A stretch of DNA of 64,000 nucleotides from Tannerellaceae bacterium (GTDB taxonomy: Bacteria; Bacteroidota; Bacteroidia; Bacteroidales; Tannerellaceae), in assembly GCA_031271045.1 (NCBI GenBank), contig JAISWO010000015.1, forward strand, positions 1 through 64,000, read 5' to 3'. Positions 40,702 through 50,398 of this stretch are shown piece after piece (within the stretch, counting starts at the first letter, position 1; every line of letters begins with the position of its first letter). The notes beneath the pieces are model-generated. The model saw nothing but the letters and a program-made list of their open reading frames with translations. It was not told where the DNA came from and searched no databases. The translations under genes were made by a program, and so were the position numbers.

Positions 40702-41433
40702 ATGAAAAGGTTTTATTGGAAAGCCTGGTTAAGGCAAAACTTTCTAACCAAGGATGTGGACAACGACTACGTAGCCGAAGTCTCCACCGTTGGTAGGACG
40801 TTGCGCAACAGTGACATTGCGCAAGAGGTGGTCAAGGAAGGCTCGGAAGTGAAGTACGAGACGGTGTTCGACATCGTCGAACGTACGGATCGGATCCGCC
40901 GCGAAAAGTTGCAGGAAGGATGTAGCGTGCAGACAGGCATTTGTCACCTGTCGCCCCGCATCACCGGCAACTGGATCGGCGCATCAACGGCCTTCGACCC
41001 CGAAAAGCACAAGAGTACCCTCGACATCACGCCGACGGCCGAAATGCGGTCAGCGCTTGCCGAAGTGGGCGTCGAAGTGTTAGGTATTCGCGAAGGCGGC
41101 GCTTACATCGGCCTTGTGACCGACGTAACGACCGGCCTTGTCGACGGTACGATCACCCCGAACGGGCAGATCCTCATCGCCGGCGAAAAGATCAAAGTAG
41201 AGCCCTCGACAGGGGCCGGCGGCGTAGGCGTCTTCGTGACCGATGGGAAGGATACGCACCAGATTGGTCCCCTGGCGGTGAATCACCCGAAGGAGATCAT
41301 CTCCGTCGTCCCTCCCCTTTCGAAAGGCACCTACCAGCTCTACATCCTCACCCGTTACACAAGCGGCGGCGATAGCCTCCTGAACGAGCCTCGACGAATC
41401 GAGTACGCCACGCCGCTCGTAGTGACGGAATGA
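40702..41433 (+). CDS. HU-like N-domain plus DUF4469-like Ig-fold protein
   Basis: N-terminal RTLRNSDIAQEVVKEGSEVKYETVFDIVERTDRIRREKLQEGCSVQTGICHLSPRITGNW; C-terminal GTITPNGQILIAGEKIKVEPSTGAGGVGVFVTDGKDT. Confidence 0.7.
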   Translation: MKRFYWKAWLRQNFLTKDVDNDYVAEVSTVGRTLRNSDIAQEVVKEGSEVKYETVFDIVERTDRIRREKLQEGCSVQTGICHLSPRITGNWIGASTAFDPEKHKSTLDITPTAEMRSALAEVGVEVLGIREGGAYIGLVTDVTTGLVDGTITPNGQILIAGEKIKVEPSTGAGGVGVFVTDGKDTHQIGPLAVNHPKEIISVVPPLSKGTYQLYILTRYTSGGDSLLNEPRRIEYATPLVVTE

Positions 41434-41438
41434 GGCGC

Positions 41439-41530
41439 CACTGCACAACGTCATTGTGCAACACTGCACAAAGGCATTGTGTAACCCTGCACAAAGGCGT
41501 TGTGCAACACTGCACAACGTCATTGTGCAA
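41439..41530. repeat. 23-bp tandem repeat, 4 copies (CACTGCACAACGTCATTGTGCAA)
   Basis: Unit starts 41439, 41462, 41485, 41508; each with the dyad TGCACAA...TTGTGCA; starts 6 bp after the preceding stop codon. Confidence 0.93.
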
Positions 41531-41644
41531 CGACTCCGGGCGACTCGTTACAGAACCTGATGATGCAAAGCACGTTAGAGACGAAACGGTCGCCCTTTGT
41601 TTTCCTTTATTCTTTTATTGCTCACTTAAACAATTTAACTTACA

Positions 41645-44600
41645 ATGAAACAAATTTTCTTCTTTATTGCAATGATTTTGCTTCCCGCCTCGACTTTCGC
41701 GCAGACGGGAGGGTTGATAACCTCTGACGGTACGCTGACAATCCTCGGACCCGGGGCAATGCCGGATTATAGTTATGATGCAAGAAGTCCTTGGGACGGT
41801 GACAAAGAAAGTATTACCACTGTGATTATCGAAAATGGGGTGACAAGCATTGGGAACTATGCTTTTTACCAGCACACCAACTTGACCTCCGTAACCATCC
41901 CCGGCAGCGTAGAAAGCATCGGACACAATGCTTTTTTGGGATGCTTCTCCCTGACCTCCATTACTATTCCTGAAGGCGTGAAAAGCATTGGAGTGTCTGC
42001 TTTTGGTAGTTGTAGCGGCTTGACGTCCTTCGCCATACCAAATAGTGTGACGGAGATAAGAGAGGGCATTTTGGGCGATTGCTCCAGCCTGACATCCATC
42101 ACGGTGGAAGCCGGGAACACATATTATTCTTCGGACGGCGGCGTATTGTTCGACAAGAATAAGACGAGATTGGTACTGTATCCGGCAGGAATAACCGGGC
42201 CTTATACTATTCCCGATGGAGTGCAGACGATCGGAGGGTCTGCTTTTTCCGGCAGCAGCATAACTTCCGTTACAATTCCCGCAAGCGTAACAACAATCGA
42301 ATCAAGTGCTTTCTCTAATTGCCACCTCCTGACTTCCGTTACAATTCCCGCAAGCGTAACAACAATCGGAACAAGTGCTTTCTCTTTTTGCCCTCTCCTG
42401 ACTTCCGTTACAATTCCCGCAAGCGTAACAACAATCGGAGTATCGCCTTTCCTTCAGTGCAACACCCTGACCTCCATCACCGTGGATGCAGGAAATCCTT
42501 CATTTTCCTCAGAGGACGGCGTTTTATTCAATAAGGATAAGACGATGTTGATCCAATGTCCGGGAGGGAAATCCGGAACTTACGACATTCCTAACACTGT
42601 GATAACGATTGAAAAAGGGGCCTTGGCCGGTTGCAGCATAACTTCCATTACAATTCCCGCAAGCGTGACAAATATGGGGGCCTCTGCCTTTTCGTCCTCA
42701 ACCCTGACCGATGTTTCGGTCGAATGGGCAACGCCTCTTTCAATTCCAGATTATGTGTTTTATGGATTGGACCTCCCCGCCGCTACCCTGCATGTCCCCG
42801 CCGGCACGAAGGCAGCCTACAAGGCCGCCGACGTATGGGGAAGCTTCGGCACGATCGTAGAGCCTATTGGCGGAACGACGGGAACCCTTACCTGGACCTT
42901 AGCCGATAGTATACTGACAATCAGTGGAACCGGGATCATACCGTACAACTCTCCCTGGAAAGATTATAGCGATGCTATCTCTGCCGTCTACATCCAGGAA
43001 GGCATAACAGGTCTTGAAGGAAGGGCTTTTGCTTTTTATAGCGATCTGGTTTACGCTTCTATCCCTGCCAGTGTGACAAGCATCGGAGATATGTCTTTCC
43101 TCGATTGCCCCCACCTGACCTATATCAACGTGAACACAGGGAATCCGTCTTACGCCTCAGAAAACGGCGTTCTATTCAATAAAGACAAGACGACGTTGAT
43201 CCAATATCCGGCAGGAATAACCGGGCCTTATACGATTCCCAGCGGAGTGCAGACGATCGGAGTGTTTGCTTTCAACGGAAGCCGCATAACTTCCGTTACA
43301 ATTCCCGCAAGCGTAACAACAATCGAATCAAGTGCTTTCTCTAATTGCCACCTCCTGACTTCCGTTACAATTCCCGCAAGCATAACAACAATCGGAGGAT
43401 CGGCTTTCTTTGGTAACGACGCCCTGCCCTCCATCACGGTGGAAGCCGGGAATACATCTTATTCCTCGGACGGCGGCGTTTTATTCAATAAGGATAAGAC
43501 GACGTTGATCCAATGTCCGGGAGGGAAGTCCGGAACTTACGACATTCCTAACACTGTGATAACGATTGAACCATACGCCTTTAGCTATTGCAGCGACATC
43601 ACGGCCATTTCCATTCCCAACAGTGTGACAAGTATTTGGGATCGTGCCTTTAGCTATTGCAGCGACATCACGGCCATTTCCATTCCCAGCAGTGTGACAA
43701 GTATAGGGGACTATGCCTTTGCGGGCTCAACCCTGACCGATGTTTCGGTCGAATGGGCAACGCCTCTTTCAATTCCAGATTCTGTGTTTTTTGGATTGAA
43801 CCTCCCCGCCGTTACCCTGCACGTCCCCGCCGGCACGAAGGCAGCCTACAAGGCCGCCGACGTATGGGGAGGCTTCGGCACGATCGTAGAACCTATTGGC
43901 GGAACGACGGGAACCCTTACCTGGACCTTAGTCGGCGGTACGCTGACCATCAGCGGAACCGGGACAATGCCGGATTATAGTTATGATTATGATGCAAGAA
44001 GTCCTTGGGACGGTCACAAAGAAAGTATTACCACTGTGATTATCGAAAATGGGGTGACAAGCATTGGGAACGATGCTTTTTACCAGCACACCAACTTGAC
44101 CTCCGTAACCATCCCCGGCAGCGTAGAAAGCATCGGAAGCGGTGCTTTTGGTTGTACCTCCCTGACCTCCATTACTATTCCTGAAGGCGTGGAAAGCATT
44201 GGAGTGAGCGCTTTTTACCTTTGCCACAACTTGACGTCCGTAACCATCCCCAACAGCGTAGAAAGCATCGGAGGCCAGGCTTTTTACTATTGCGACAACT
44301 TGACGTCCGTAACCATCCCCAACGGCGTGGAAAGCATCGGATACAATGCTTTCGCTGGATGCTCCTCCCTGACATCCATTACTCTTCCTGAAGGCGTGAA
44401 AAGCATTGGCTTTTGTGCTTTTCAGGATTGCAAGATGTTGACCTTCGCCATACCAAGTAGTGTGACGGAGATAGGAGTGGGCATTTTGAGCTATTGCTCC
44501 AGCCTGACATCCATCACGGTGGCAGCCGGGAATACATCTTATTCCTCGGACGGCGGCGTATTGTTCAACAAGAATAAGACGACATTGATACAGTATCCGG

Positions 44601-46870
44601 CAGGAAAAACCGGGCCTTATACGATTCCCGATGGAGTGCAGACGATCGCAGAGAGAGCTTTTTGCGGAAGCAGCATAACTTCCGTTACAATTCCCGCAAG
44701 CGTGACAAATATAGGGTCCAGTGCCTTTTCGGGCTCAACCCTGACCGATGTATCGGTCGAATGGGCAACGCCTCTTTCAAATATAGATGTGCCAAATGTG
44801 TTTTCTGGAATGGACCTCTCCACCGTTACCCTGCACGTCCCCGCCGGCACGTCGGCAGCCTACGAGGCCGCCGACGGATGGACGGAGTTCGGCATGATCG
44901 TAGAGCCCATTGGCGGAACGACGGGAACCCTTACCTGGACCTTAGACGGTGGCACGCTGACAATCAGCGGAACCGGGGCAATGCCGAATTATAACCCCAC
45001 CGAAGCCCCTTGGTTCACCTACCGCGAAAACATCGAGACCATTACGATCAACGATGGCGTGACAAGCATCGGAACCCATGCTTTTATTTCTTGTACCTCC
45101 CTGACGTCCGTAACCATCCCCGGCAGCGTGACAAGCATTGGCGGTGCTGCTTTTTATGGTTGTTTCCCCCTGACCTCCATTACTATTCCTGAAGGTGTGA
45201 AAAGCATTGGCAGTGGTGCTTTTGAGGGTTGGATGTTGACATCCTTCGCCATACCAAGTAGTGTGACGTATATAGGAGATGGCATTTTGAGCTATTGCTC
45301 CAGCCTGACATCCATCACGGTGGCAGCCGGGAATACATCTTATTCCTCAGACGGCGGCGTATTGTTCAACAAGAATAAGACGATATTGGTACAGTATCCG
45401 GCAGGAATAACCGGGTCTTATACCATTCCCAGCGGAGTGCAGACGATCGCAAACTATGCTTTCGCCGGAGGCAGCATAACTTCCGTTACAATTCCCGCAA
45501 GCGTAACAACAATCGGAGTATCGGCTTTCCTTCAGTGCAACACCCTGACCTCCATCACCGTGGATGCAGGAAATCCTTCATTTTCCTCAGAGGACGGCGT
45601 TTTATTCAATAAGGATAAGACGACGTTGATCCTATGTCCGGGAGGGAAATCCGGAACTTACGACATTCCTAACACTGTGACAACGATTGAAAAAGGGGCC
45701 TTTGCCGGTTGCAGCATAACTTCCATTACAATTCCCGCAAGCGTGACAAATATAGGGGCCAGTGCCTTTTCGTTCTCAACCCTGACCGATGTTTCGGTCG
45801 AATGGGCAACGCCTCTTTCAATTCCAGATTATGTGTTTTATGGATTGGACCTCCCCGCCACCACCCTGCACGTCCCCGCCGGCACGAAGGCAGCCTACGA
45901 GGACGCCAACGTATGGACGGACTTCGGCACGATCGTAGAGCCGCAACCCGAGCCCGAACCGCAACCGGAACCGGAAGTGATCTTGCCCCAAAGCGTATGG
46001 CTGAACGAAAGCAGTATCACAATCAAAACGCAAGGGACGTTCCAACTGACAGCAGAGGTTCTGCCCTCAGATGCCGATGATAAGACTGTCGCATGGACGT
46101 CGTCCGACCAGCAGGTAGCCACCGTAGCCGACGGCTTAGTCACAGCCATAGCGCCGGGAACCACCACCATCACCGTCCGTACCATCGAAGGCAGCTACAC
46201 CGCCTCCTGCACCGTCACGGTGGAAGAGCCGACCGTCGTTGTCGAAACACCTGCACCGGAAGGCAACGACGGTGTGATCGAAATATCCCTCAGCCTGCCG
46301 ACCGAGGAAACCTTCACAGCCTCCTTCGTCCTGACCCTGCCCAACGGCTTCACCCTGAACCAGGAGGCCACCTCCTTAGCCACCGACCTGATGGATGATT
46401 ACCAACTGTCCATCACGTTGCAAACGGGCAACACCTGGAAGTTCGACATCAGCCTGAAAGCCACCCGCAGCCTGCGCGCCGTCACCACCTACCGCAACTT
46501 AGTCGACGTCGCCTATACGATCGACGAATCAGTCGCCACCGGCGCCTACGAAGCGAAGCTGACAAGCGTAGAAGTACAGTTGAGCGATAACACCGTCATC
46601 CGCGAAGACGAGATCACGGTACAGCTCACCCGCGGCGGCACAGACGGCATCCAGCCGGTCGTTGACGGAGTTTCGGTCTATTACGCCAACGGCTCCCTGA
46701 TCGTTCACACGCCCCGTGCCGAACAGATCGCCATCTACACCGCCAACGGCTCCCTGGTCTACACCGCCCAGAAAGCCTCCGGCGAAGCCATCTACCGCAT
46801 CGACCACCTCCCGCAAGGCCTCCTGATCATTCAAGGCAGCAGCGGCTGGGTGAAAAAGATCCTGCGCTGA
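41645..46870 (+). CDS. Large BspA-like leucine-rich-repeat (LRR_5) surface protein with BIG2 domain and C-terminal sorting-like domain (1741 aa)
   Basis: Signal MKQIFFFIAMILLPASTFAQ; dozens of 'LTSVTIPxSVTxIGxxAFxxC' ~23-aa repeats; four 'TLTISGTGAMPxY' headers; QPEPEPQPEPE linker; BIG2 QSVWLNESSITIKTQGTFQLTAEVLPSDADDKTVAWTSSDQQVATVADGLVTAIAPGTTTITVRT; C-terminal AIYTANGSLVYTAQKASGE...GLLIIQGSSGWVKKILR. Confidence 0.93.
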   Translation: MKQIFFFIAMILLPASTFAQTGGLITSDGTLTILGPGAMPDYSYDARSPWDGDKESITTVIIENGVTSIGNYAFYQHTNLTSVTIPGSVESIGHNAFLGCFSLTSITIPEGVKSIGVSAFGSCSGLTSFAIPNSVTEIREGILGDCSSLTSITVEAGNTYYSSDGGVLFDKNKTRLVLYPAGITGPYTIPDGVQTIGGSAFSGSSITSVTIPASVTTIESSAFSNCHLLTSVTIPASVTTIGTSAFSFCPLLTSVTIPASVTTIGVSPFLQCNTLTSITVDAGNPSFSSEDGVLFNKDKTMLIQCPGGKSGTYDIPNTVITIEKGALAGCSITSITIPASVTNMGASAFSSSTLTDVSVEWATPLSIPDYVFYGLDLPAATLHVPAGTKAAYKAADVWGSFGTIVEPIGGTTGTLTWTLADSILTISGTGIIPYNSPWKDYSDAISAVYIQEGITGLEGRAFAFYSDLVYASIPASVTSIGDMSFLDCPHLTYINVNTGNPSYASENGVLFNKDKTTLIQYPAGITGPYTIPSGVQTIGVFAFNGSRITSVTIPASVTTIESSAFSNCHLLTSVTIPASITTIGGSAFFGNDALPSITVEAGNTSYSSDGGVLFNKDKTTLIQCPGGKSGTYDIPNTVITIEPYAFSYCSDITAISIPNSVTSIWDRAFSYCSDITAISIPSSVTSIGDYAFAGSTLTDVSVEWATPLSIPDSVFFGLNLPAVTLHVPAGTKAAYKAADVWGGFGTIVEPIGGTTGTLTWTLVGGTLTISGTGTMPDYSYDYDARSPWDGHKESITTVIIENGVTSIGNDAFYQHTNLTSVTIPGSVESIGSGAFGCTSLTSITIPEGVESIGVSAFYLCHNLTSVTIPNSVESIGGQAFYYCDNLTSVTIPNGVESIGYNAFAGCSSLTSITLPEGVKSIGFCAFQDCKMLTFAIPSSVTEIGVGILSYCSSLTSITVAAGNTSYSSDGGVLFNKNKTTLIQYPAGKTGPYTIPDGVQTIAERAFCGSSITSVTIPASVTNIGSSAFSGSTLTDVSVEWATPLSNIDVPNVFSGMDLSTVTLHVPAGTSAAYEAADGWTEFGMIVEPIGGTTGTLTWTLDGGTLTISGTGAMPNYNPTEAPWFTYRENIETITINDGVTSIGTHAFISCTSLTSVTIPGSVTSIGGAAFYGCFPLTSITIPEGVKSIGSGAFEGWMLTSFAIPSSVTYIGDGILSYCSSLTSITVAAGNTSYSSDGGVLFNKNKTILVQYPAGITGSYTIPSGVQTIANYAFAGGSITSVTIPASVTTIGVSAFLQCNTLTSITVDAGNPSFSSEDGVLFNKDKTTLILCPGGKSGTYDIPNTVTTIEKGAFAGCSITSITIPASVTNIGASAFSFSTLTDVSVEWATPLSIPDYVFYGLDLPATTLHVPAGTKAAYEDANVWTDFGTIVEPQPEPEPQPEPEVILPQSVWLNESSITIKTQGTFQLTAEVLPSDADDKTVAWTSSDQQVATVADGLVTAIAPGTTTITVRTIEGSYTASCTVTVEEPTVVVETPAPEGNDGVIEISLSLPTEETFTASFVLTLPNGFTLNQEATSLATDLMDDYQLSITLQTGNTWKFDISLKATRSLRAVTTYRNLVDVAYTIDESVATGAYEAKLTSVEVQLSDNTVIREDEITVQLTRGGTDGIQPVVDGVSVYYANGSLIVHTPRAEQIAIYTANGSLVYTAQKASGEAIYRIDHLPQGLLIIQGSSGWVKKILR

Positions 46871-46880
46871 CGCACAACGA

Positions 46881-46915
46881 GTAGGAGGAAATAAAAACAT
46901 TTCCTCCTACTTTTG
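46881..46915 (+). terminator. Rho-independent terminator after the LRR gene
   Basis: GTAGGAGGAAAT-aaaaac-ATTTCCTCCTACTTTTG. Confidence 0.9.
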
Positions 46916-46985
46916 TTTTCCAACCTCCCACACCACCTGGGATAAAGAACAGGCCACAATAAAGGGATTAATCCATGCACAGGGC

Positions 46986-47022
46986 ACACAAAAAACCATC
47001 CGGATATGGATGGTTTTTGTGC
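46986..47022. terminator. Second strong hairpin, probable bidirectional terminator
   Basis: CACAAAAAACCATCC-ggatat-GGATGGTTTTTGTG. Confidence 0.65.
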
Positions 47023-47168
47023 TTTCCAAAAAAACAATCTCTCGATTCCTTCTTTACAAAGACTTGTTAACCTTAGATCTAAAATACTATGAAAAAAACT
47101 CTATGCAAATATAGCACATTTCTCTCACCAAAACACTCATTTTTGTAACATATCATATAGAATATGTA

Positions 47169-48158
47169 TCAATTTTTCATTCCAGAGTGTCTGTCTATGC
47201 TGTCCATGATGCCAAACAAACTGTTTACATTTTCTGCACGAAGCATCTCAACACGTGTCTTTTTAAAATCGGGAATATGTTTAAAAATCGGGGTGGCAGC
47301 CAAATGCCGGCGAATATGCAGGATTCCTCTGCGTTCGTCGAGGCGTTCGACGCTTTGGAGAACTTGTTCCTTGAGGACGTTCAGATACCACGAAAAGTCT
47401 TCATTGGGTAGTTTGCTCCCTGTTTCCATGTAATGCTTTATCTCCCGGAATATCCAGGGTCGTCCAATACTTCCCCTTCCTACCATTACGGCATCGACGC
47501 CGCATGTATCGAAACGTTCTTTGCAGATTTCAGCCGAATCAATGTCTCCATTGCCTATAATGGGAATATGAATGTAAGGGTTTTCTTTGGTCCGACGGAT
47601 GAAAGTCCAGTCGGCCAAACCGGTATACATCTGGCTTCTCGTGCGTCCATGTATGCAAAGCGCCGCGATCCCACAATCTTGAAGCTTTTCCGCCAGATCA
47701 GCAATGATCAGATTGTCGGTATCCCAGCCCAAACGGGTTTTTACGGTGACCGGTATCTTCACGGCATCGACTACTTTTCTCGTTATTTCGAGCATTAAAG
47801 GGATGTTGCGGAGCATGCCTGCTCCGGCTCCTTTACCGGCCACTTTCTTTACCGGGCATCCAAAGTTGAGGTCTATTATGTCAGGATGTGCTTCTTCACA
47901 GATTTGAGCCGCCTCAGCCATCGAACTGGCGTCTTTCCCATATAATTGTATAGCTACGGGACGTTCGTCGGCAGAGATGGTTAATTTTAGTTTTGTCTTA
48001 TTCACGTGGCGTATCAACGCATCACTCGACACAAACTCCGTATAGACCATATCCGCTCCAAAGCGTTTGCACATCAAGCGAAAGGATATATCGGTCACAT
48101 CTTCCATCGGCGCCAGTAATACCGGATATTCTCCCAAATCAATATGTCCAATCTTCAT
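47169..48158 (-). CDS. dusB: tRNA-dihydrouridine synthase
   Basis: LLAPMEDVTDISFRLMCKRFGADMVYTEFVSS, IDLNFGCPVKKVAGKGAGAGML, IHGRTRSQMYTG. Confidence 0.95.
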   Translation of the reverse strand: MKIGHIDLGEYPVLLAPMEDVTDISFRLMCKRFGADMVYTEFVSSDALIRHVNKTKLKLTISADERPVAIQLYGKDASSMAEAAQICEEAHPDIIDLNFGCPVKKVAGKGAGAGMLRNIPLMLEITRKVVDAVKIPVTVKTRLGWDTDNLIIADLAEKLQDCGIAALCIHGRTRSQMYTGLADWTFIRRTKENPYIHIPIIGNGDIDSAEICKERFDTCGVDAVMVGRGSIGRPWIFREIKHYMETGSKLPNEDFSWYLNVLKEQVLQSVERLDERRGILHIRRHLAATPIFKHIPDFKKTRVEMLRAENVNSLFGIMDSIDRHSGMKN

Positions 48159-48163
48159 AGCCC

Positions 48164-50398
48164 TTAATCGGCGACACGTCCTACTGACTTTATGTTTTCA
48201 ATTTTAGAAAGGGTTACACACAATTGTTGCAGATCCTCCACATTATGCACCTTCAGTTTTATTTTACCTTCGAATACTCCGTCTTTGGCTTCTATCAGGA
48301 GACGCTGGATATTTACATTGAAATCATCGGAGATGATTTTGGTGATAGTGTTTAATACGCCCATAGAATCAATACCTTTTACTTCGAGCGTCGCTTCGAA
48401 CGAGGCGTTCCGATGGTTACTCCACTCGGTGGAAAGAAGGCGTTCGCCGAAACTGCTTTTCAATCGCATGGCGATCGGGCATGAACGCTTATGCACAACG
48501 ACAGTGTTATCGTCGTTGATAAAACCGAAGGCATCGTCTCCGGGTATGGGTTTGCAGCATTGTGCGATAACGTAATTATGTTCAAAGTCTTCTTCACTAA
48601 GGATGTAAGGCTTTGATTTGTCGAATTTGGCTTTCTCTTTTTTCCCTTCCGGAGAGGGAAGTTGACTGACGTTTGAATTTTTCGGAACCATTCCTAATGC
48701 ATTCCTTACATATTTAACCAGGGTATTACCGGTATTCTTCTTCAATAGTTTCTTGATATTATCCGGAAGTATCACATCCCCTTTCTCCACCGAATAAAAG
48801 AAATCCTCCCGTTTACGGAAACTGAAAAGGAGCGTCAGCTTATCCATATTGGTAGTGTTGATTTCTACGTCTGCTTTTTTGAGAATGGCTATCACTTTTT
48901 CTTCCCCTTTTTTCGCTCCCTCTTTCTTCATACGCTTGAGAGACCAGTCGATTTTTGTACGCGCCCGGGCAGTCGTGACAAAATTAAGCCATTCCGGTTG
49001 CGGCTCCTGCGAACGCGAAGTCAAAATTTCTATCTGGTCACCACTTGACAGGCGATGACTGAGCGGCGCCAAATGGTGATTTACTTTTGCTCCGATACAT
49101 TTATTCCCGATATTGGTATGCAAGGCGTATGCAAAGTCCAGCGCGGTAGCCCCCTGCGGCAGTGTTTTAATATCACCTTTGGGGGTGAAAACAAATATCT
49201 CGGAGGCAAAGAGATTCAATTTGATTGTATCTAAGAAGTCCAACGCGTTCGGATCGGGGCTTTCTAATATTTCGGTAATGGTTTGCAGCCATTTATCCAA
49301 TTCGGTATCTTCTTCTACATTGTTTTCTTTGTATTTCCAATGAGCGGCGAAGCCTTTTTCCGCAATATCATCCATTCTCCGGCTACGGATTTGTATTTCT
49401 ATCCATTGTCCGTCAGGCCCCATAACTGTAAGATGGAGAGCCTGGTATCCATTGGCTTTCGAGCGACTCACCCAGTCCCGGATACGATCAGGCCGTATGC
49501 GGTAAATATCGGTAATCACCGAATAAATATCCCAGCAAAGGTTCTTTTCGTCCACATTCGGCAGGGGTTCAAAGATAACGCGAACAGCATATAAGTCATA
49601 AATATCTTCAAAAGCCACCCCCTTGCTCTGCATCTTATTCCAGATTGAATAAGCCGATTTCACACGGGCACGCATCTCATAAGTAAGTCCCATTTTATCG
49701 AGTTTCGTACGGACAGGTTCGGCAAAATGGTCAAAGAGCAGCATGCGCGATTTTTCTGTTGCTTTCAGCTTTTCATGTATGAATGCATATTCCTGAGGGT
49801 GTTCGTATTTGAAGCTCAGATCTTCCAGTTCCGTCTTGATAGCGAAAAGCCCCAGGCGATGTGCCAACGGGGCGTATAAAAAAAGGGTTTCGCCTGCTAT
49901 CTTATATTGTTTGGCTGGGAGCATGGAACCCAATGTTCGCATATTATGCAGACGGTCGGCAATTTTAATGAGTATCACCCTAATATCGTTATTCATGGTC
50001 AGGAGCAGTTTGCGGAAGTTTTCCGCCTGCGCCGAGGCTTGTTCTCCAAATATAGCTCCGGATATTTTGGTCAGCCCGTCGACAATTTGAGCGATTTTTT
50101 CTCCAAACATATTTTTGATGTCGTCCACCGTATATTCGGTATCTTCCACCACGTCGTGCAAGAGAGCAGAGCAAATGGATGTAGAACCTAATCCCATTTC
50201 ACTGCATACCACGCGAGCGACAGCCAACGGGTGCATAATGTAAGGGTCTCCGTCTAATCTTTTCACTCCGGCATGTGCATGATTAGCAAAGTTGAACGCT
50301 TTTGTGATACGTTCAACTTTTCGGCGATGATTTGAGTTGATATAATCGTTCAGTAACTCATCAAATTCTTTTTGTATCAATAATTCTTCTTCGGTCAT
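48164..50398 (-). CDS. Bifunctional (p)ppGpp synthetase/hydrolase RelA/SpoT
   Basis: HD domain ALLHDVVEDTEYTVDDI; RelA_SpoT YDLYAVRVIFEP; TGS FVFTPKGDIKTLPQGATALDFAYALHTNIGNKC; ACT. Confidence 0.96.
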   Translation of the reverse strand: MTEEELLIQKEFDELLNDYINSNHRRKVERITKAFNFANHAHAGVKRLDGDPYIMHPLAVARVVCSEMGLGSTSICSALLHDVVEDTEYTVDDIKNMFGEKIAQIVDGLTKISGAIFGEQASAQAENFRKLLLTMNNDIRVILIKIADRLHNMRTLGSMLPAKQYKIAGETLFLYAPLAHRLGLFAIKTELEDLSFKYEHPQEYAFIHEKLKATEKSRMLLFDHFAEPVRTKLDKMGLTYEMRARVKSAYSIWNKMQSKGVAFEDIYDLYAVRVIFEPLPNVDEKNLCWDIYSVITDIYRIRPDRIRDWVSRSKANGYQALHLTVMGPDGQWIEIQIRSRRMDDIAEKGFAAHWKYKENNVEEDTELDKWLQTITEILESPDPNALDFLDTIKLNLFASEIFVFTPKGDIKTLPQGATALDFAYALHTNIGNKCIGAKVNHHLAPLSHRLSSGDQIEILTSRSQEPQPEWLNFVTTARARTKIDWSLKRMKKEGAKKGEEKVIAILKKADVEINTTNMDKLTLLFSFRKREDFFYSVEKGDVILPDNIKKLLKKNTGNTLVKYVRNALGMVPKNSNVSQLPSPEGKKEKAKFDKSKPYILSEEDFEHNYVIAQCCKPIPGDDAFGFINDDNTVVVHKRSCPIAMRLKSSFGERLLSTEWSNHRNASFEATLEVKGIDSMGVLNTITKIISDDFNVNIQRLLIEAKDGVFEGKIKLKVHNVEDLQQLCVTLSKIENIKSVGRVAD

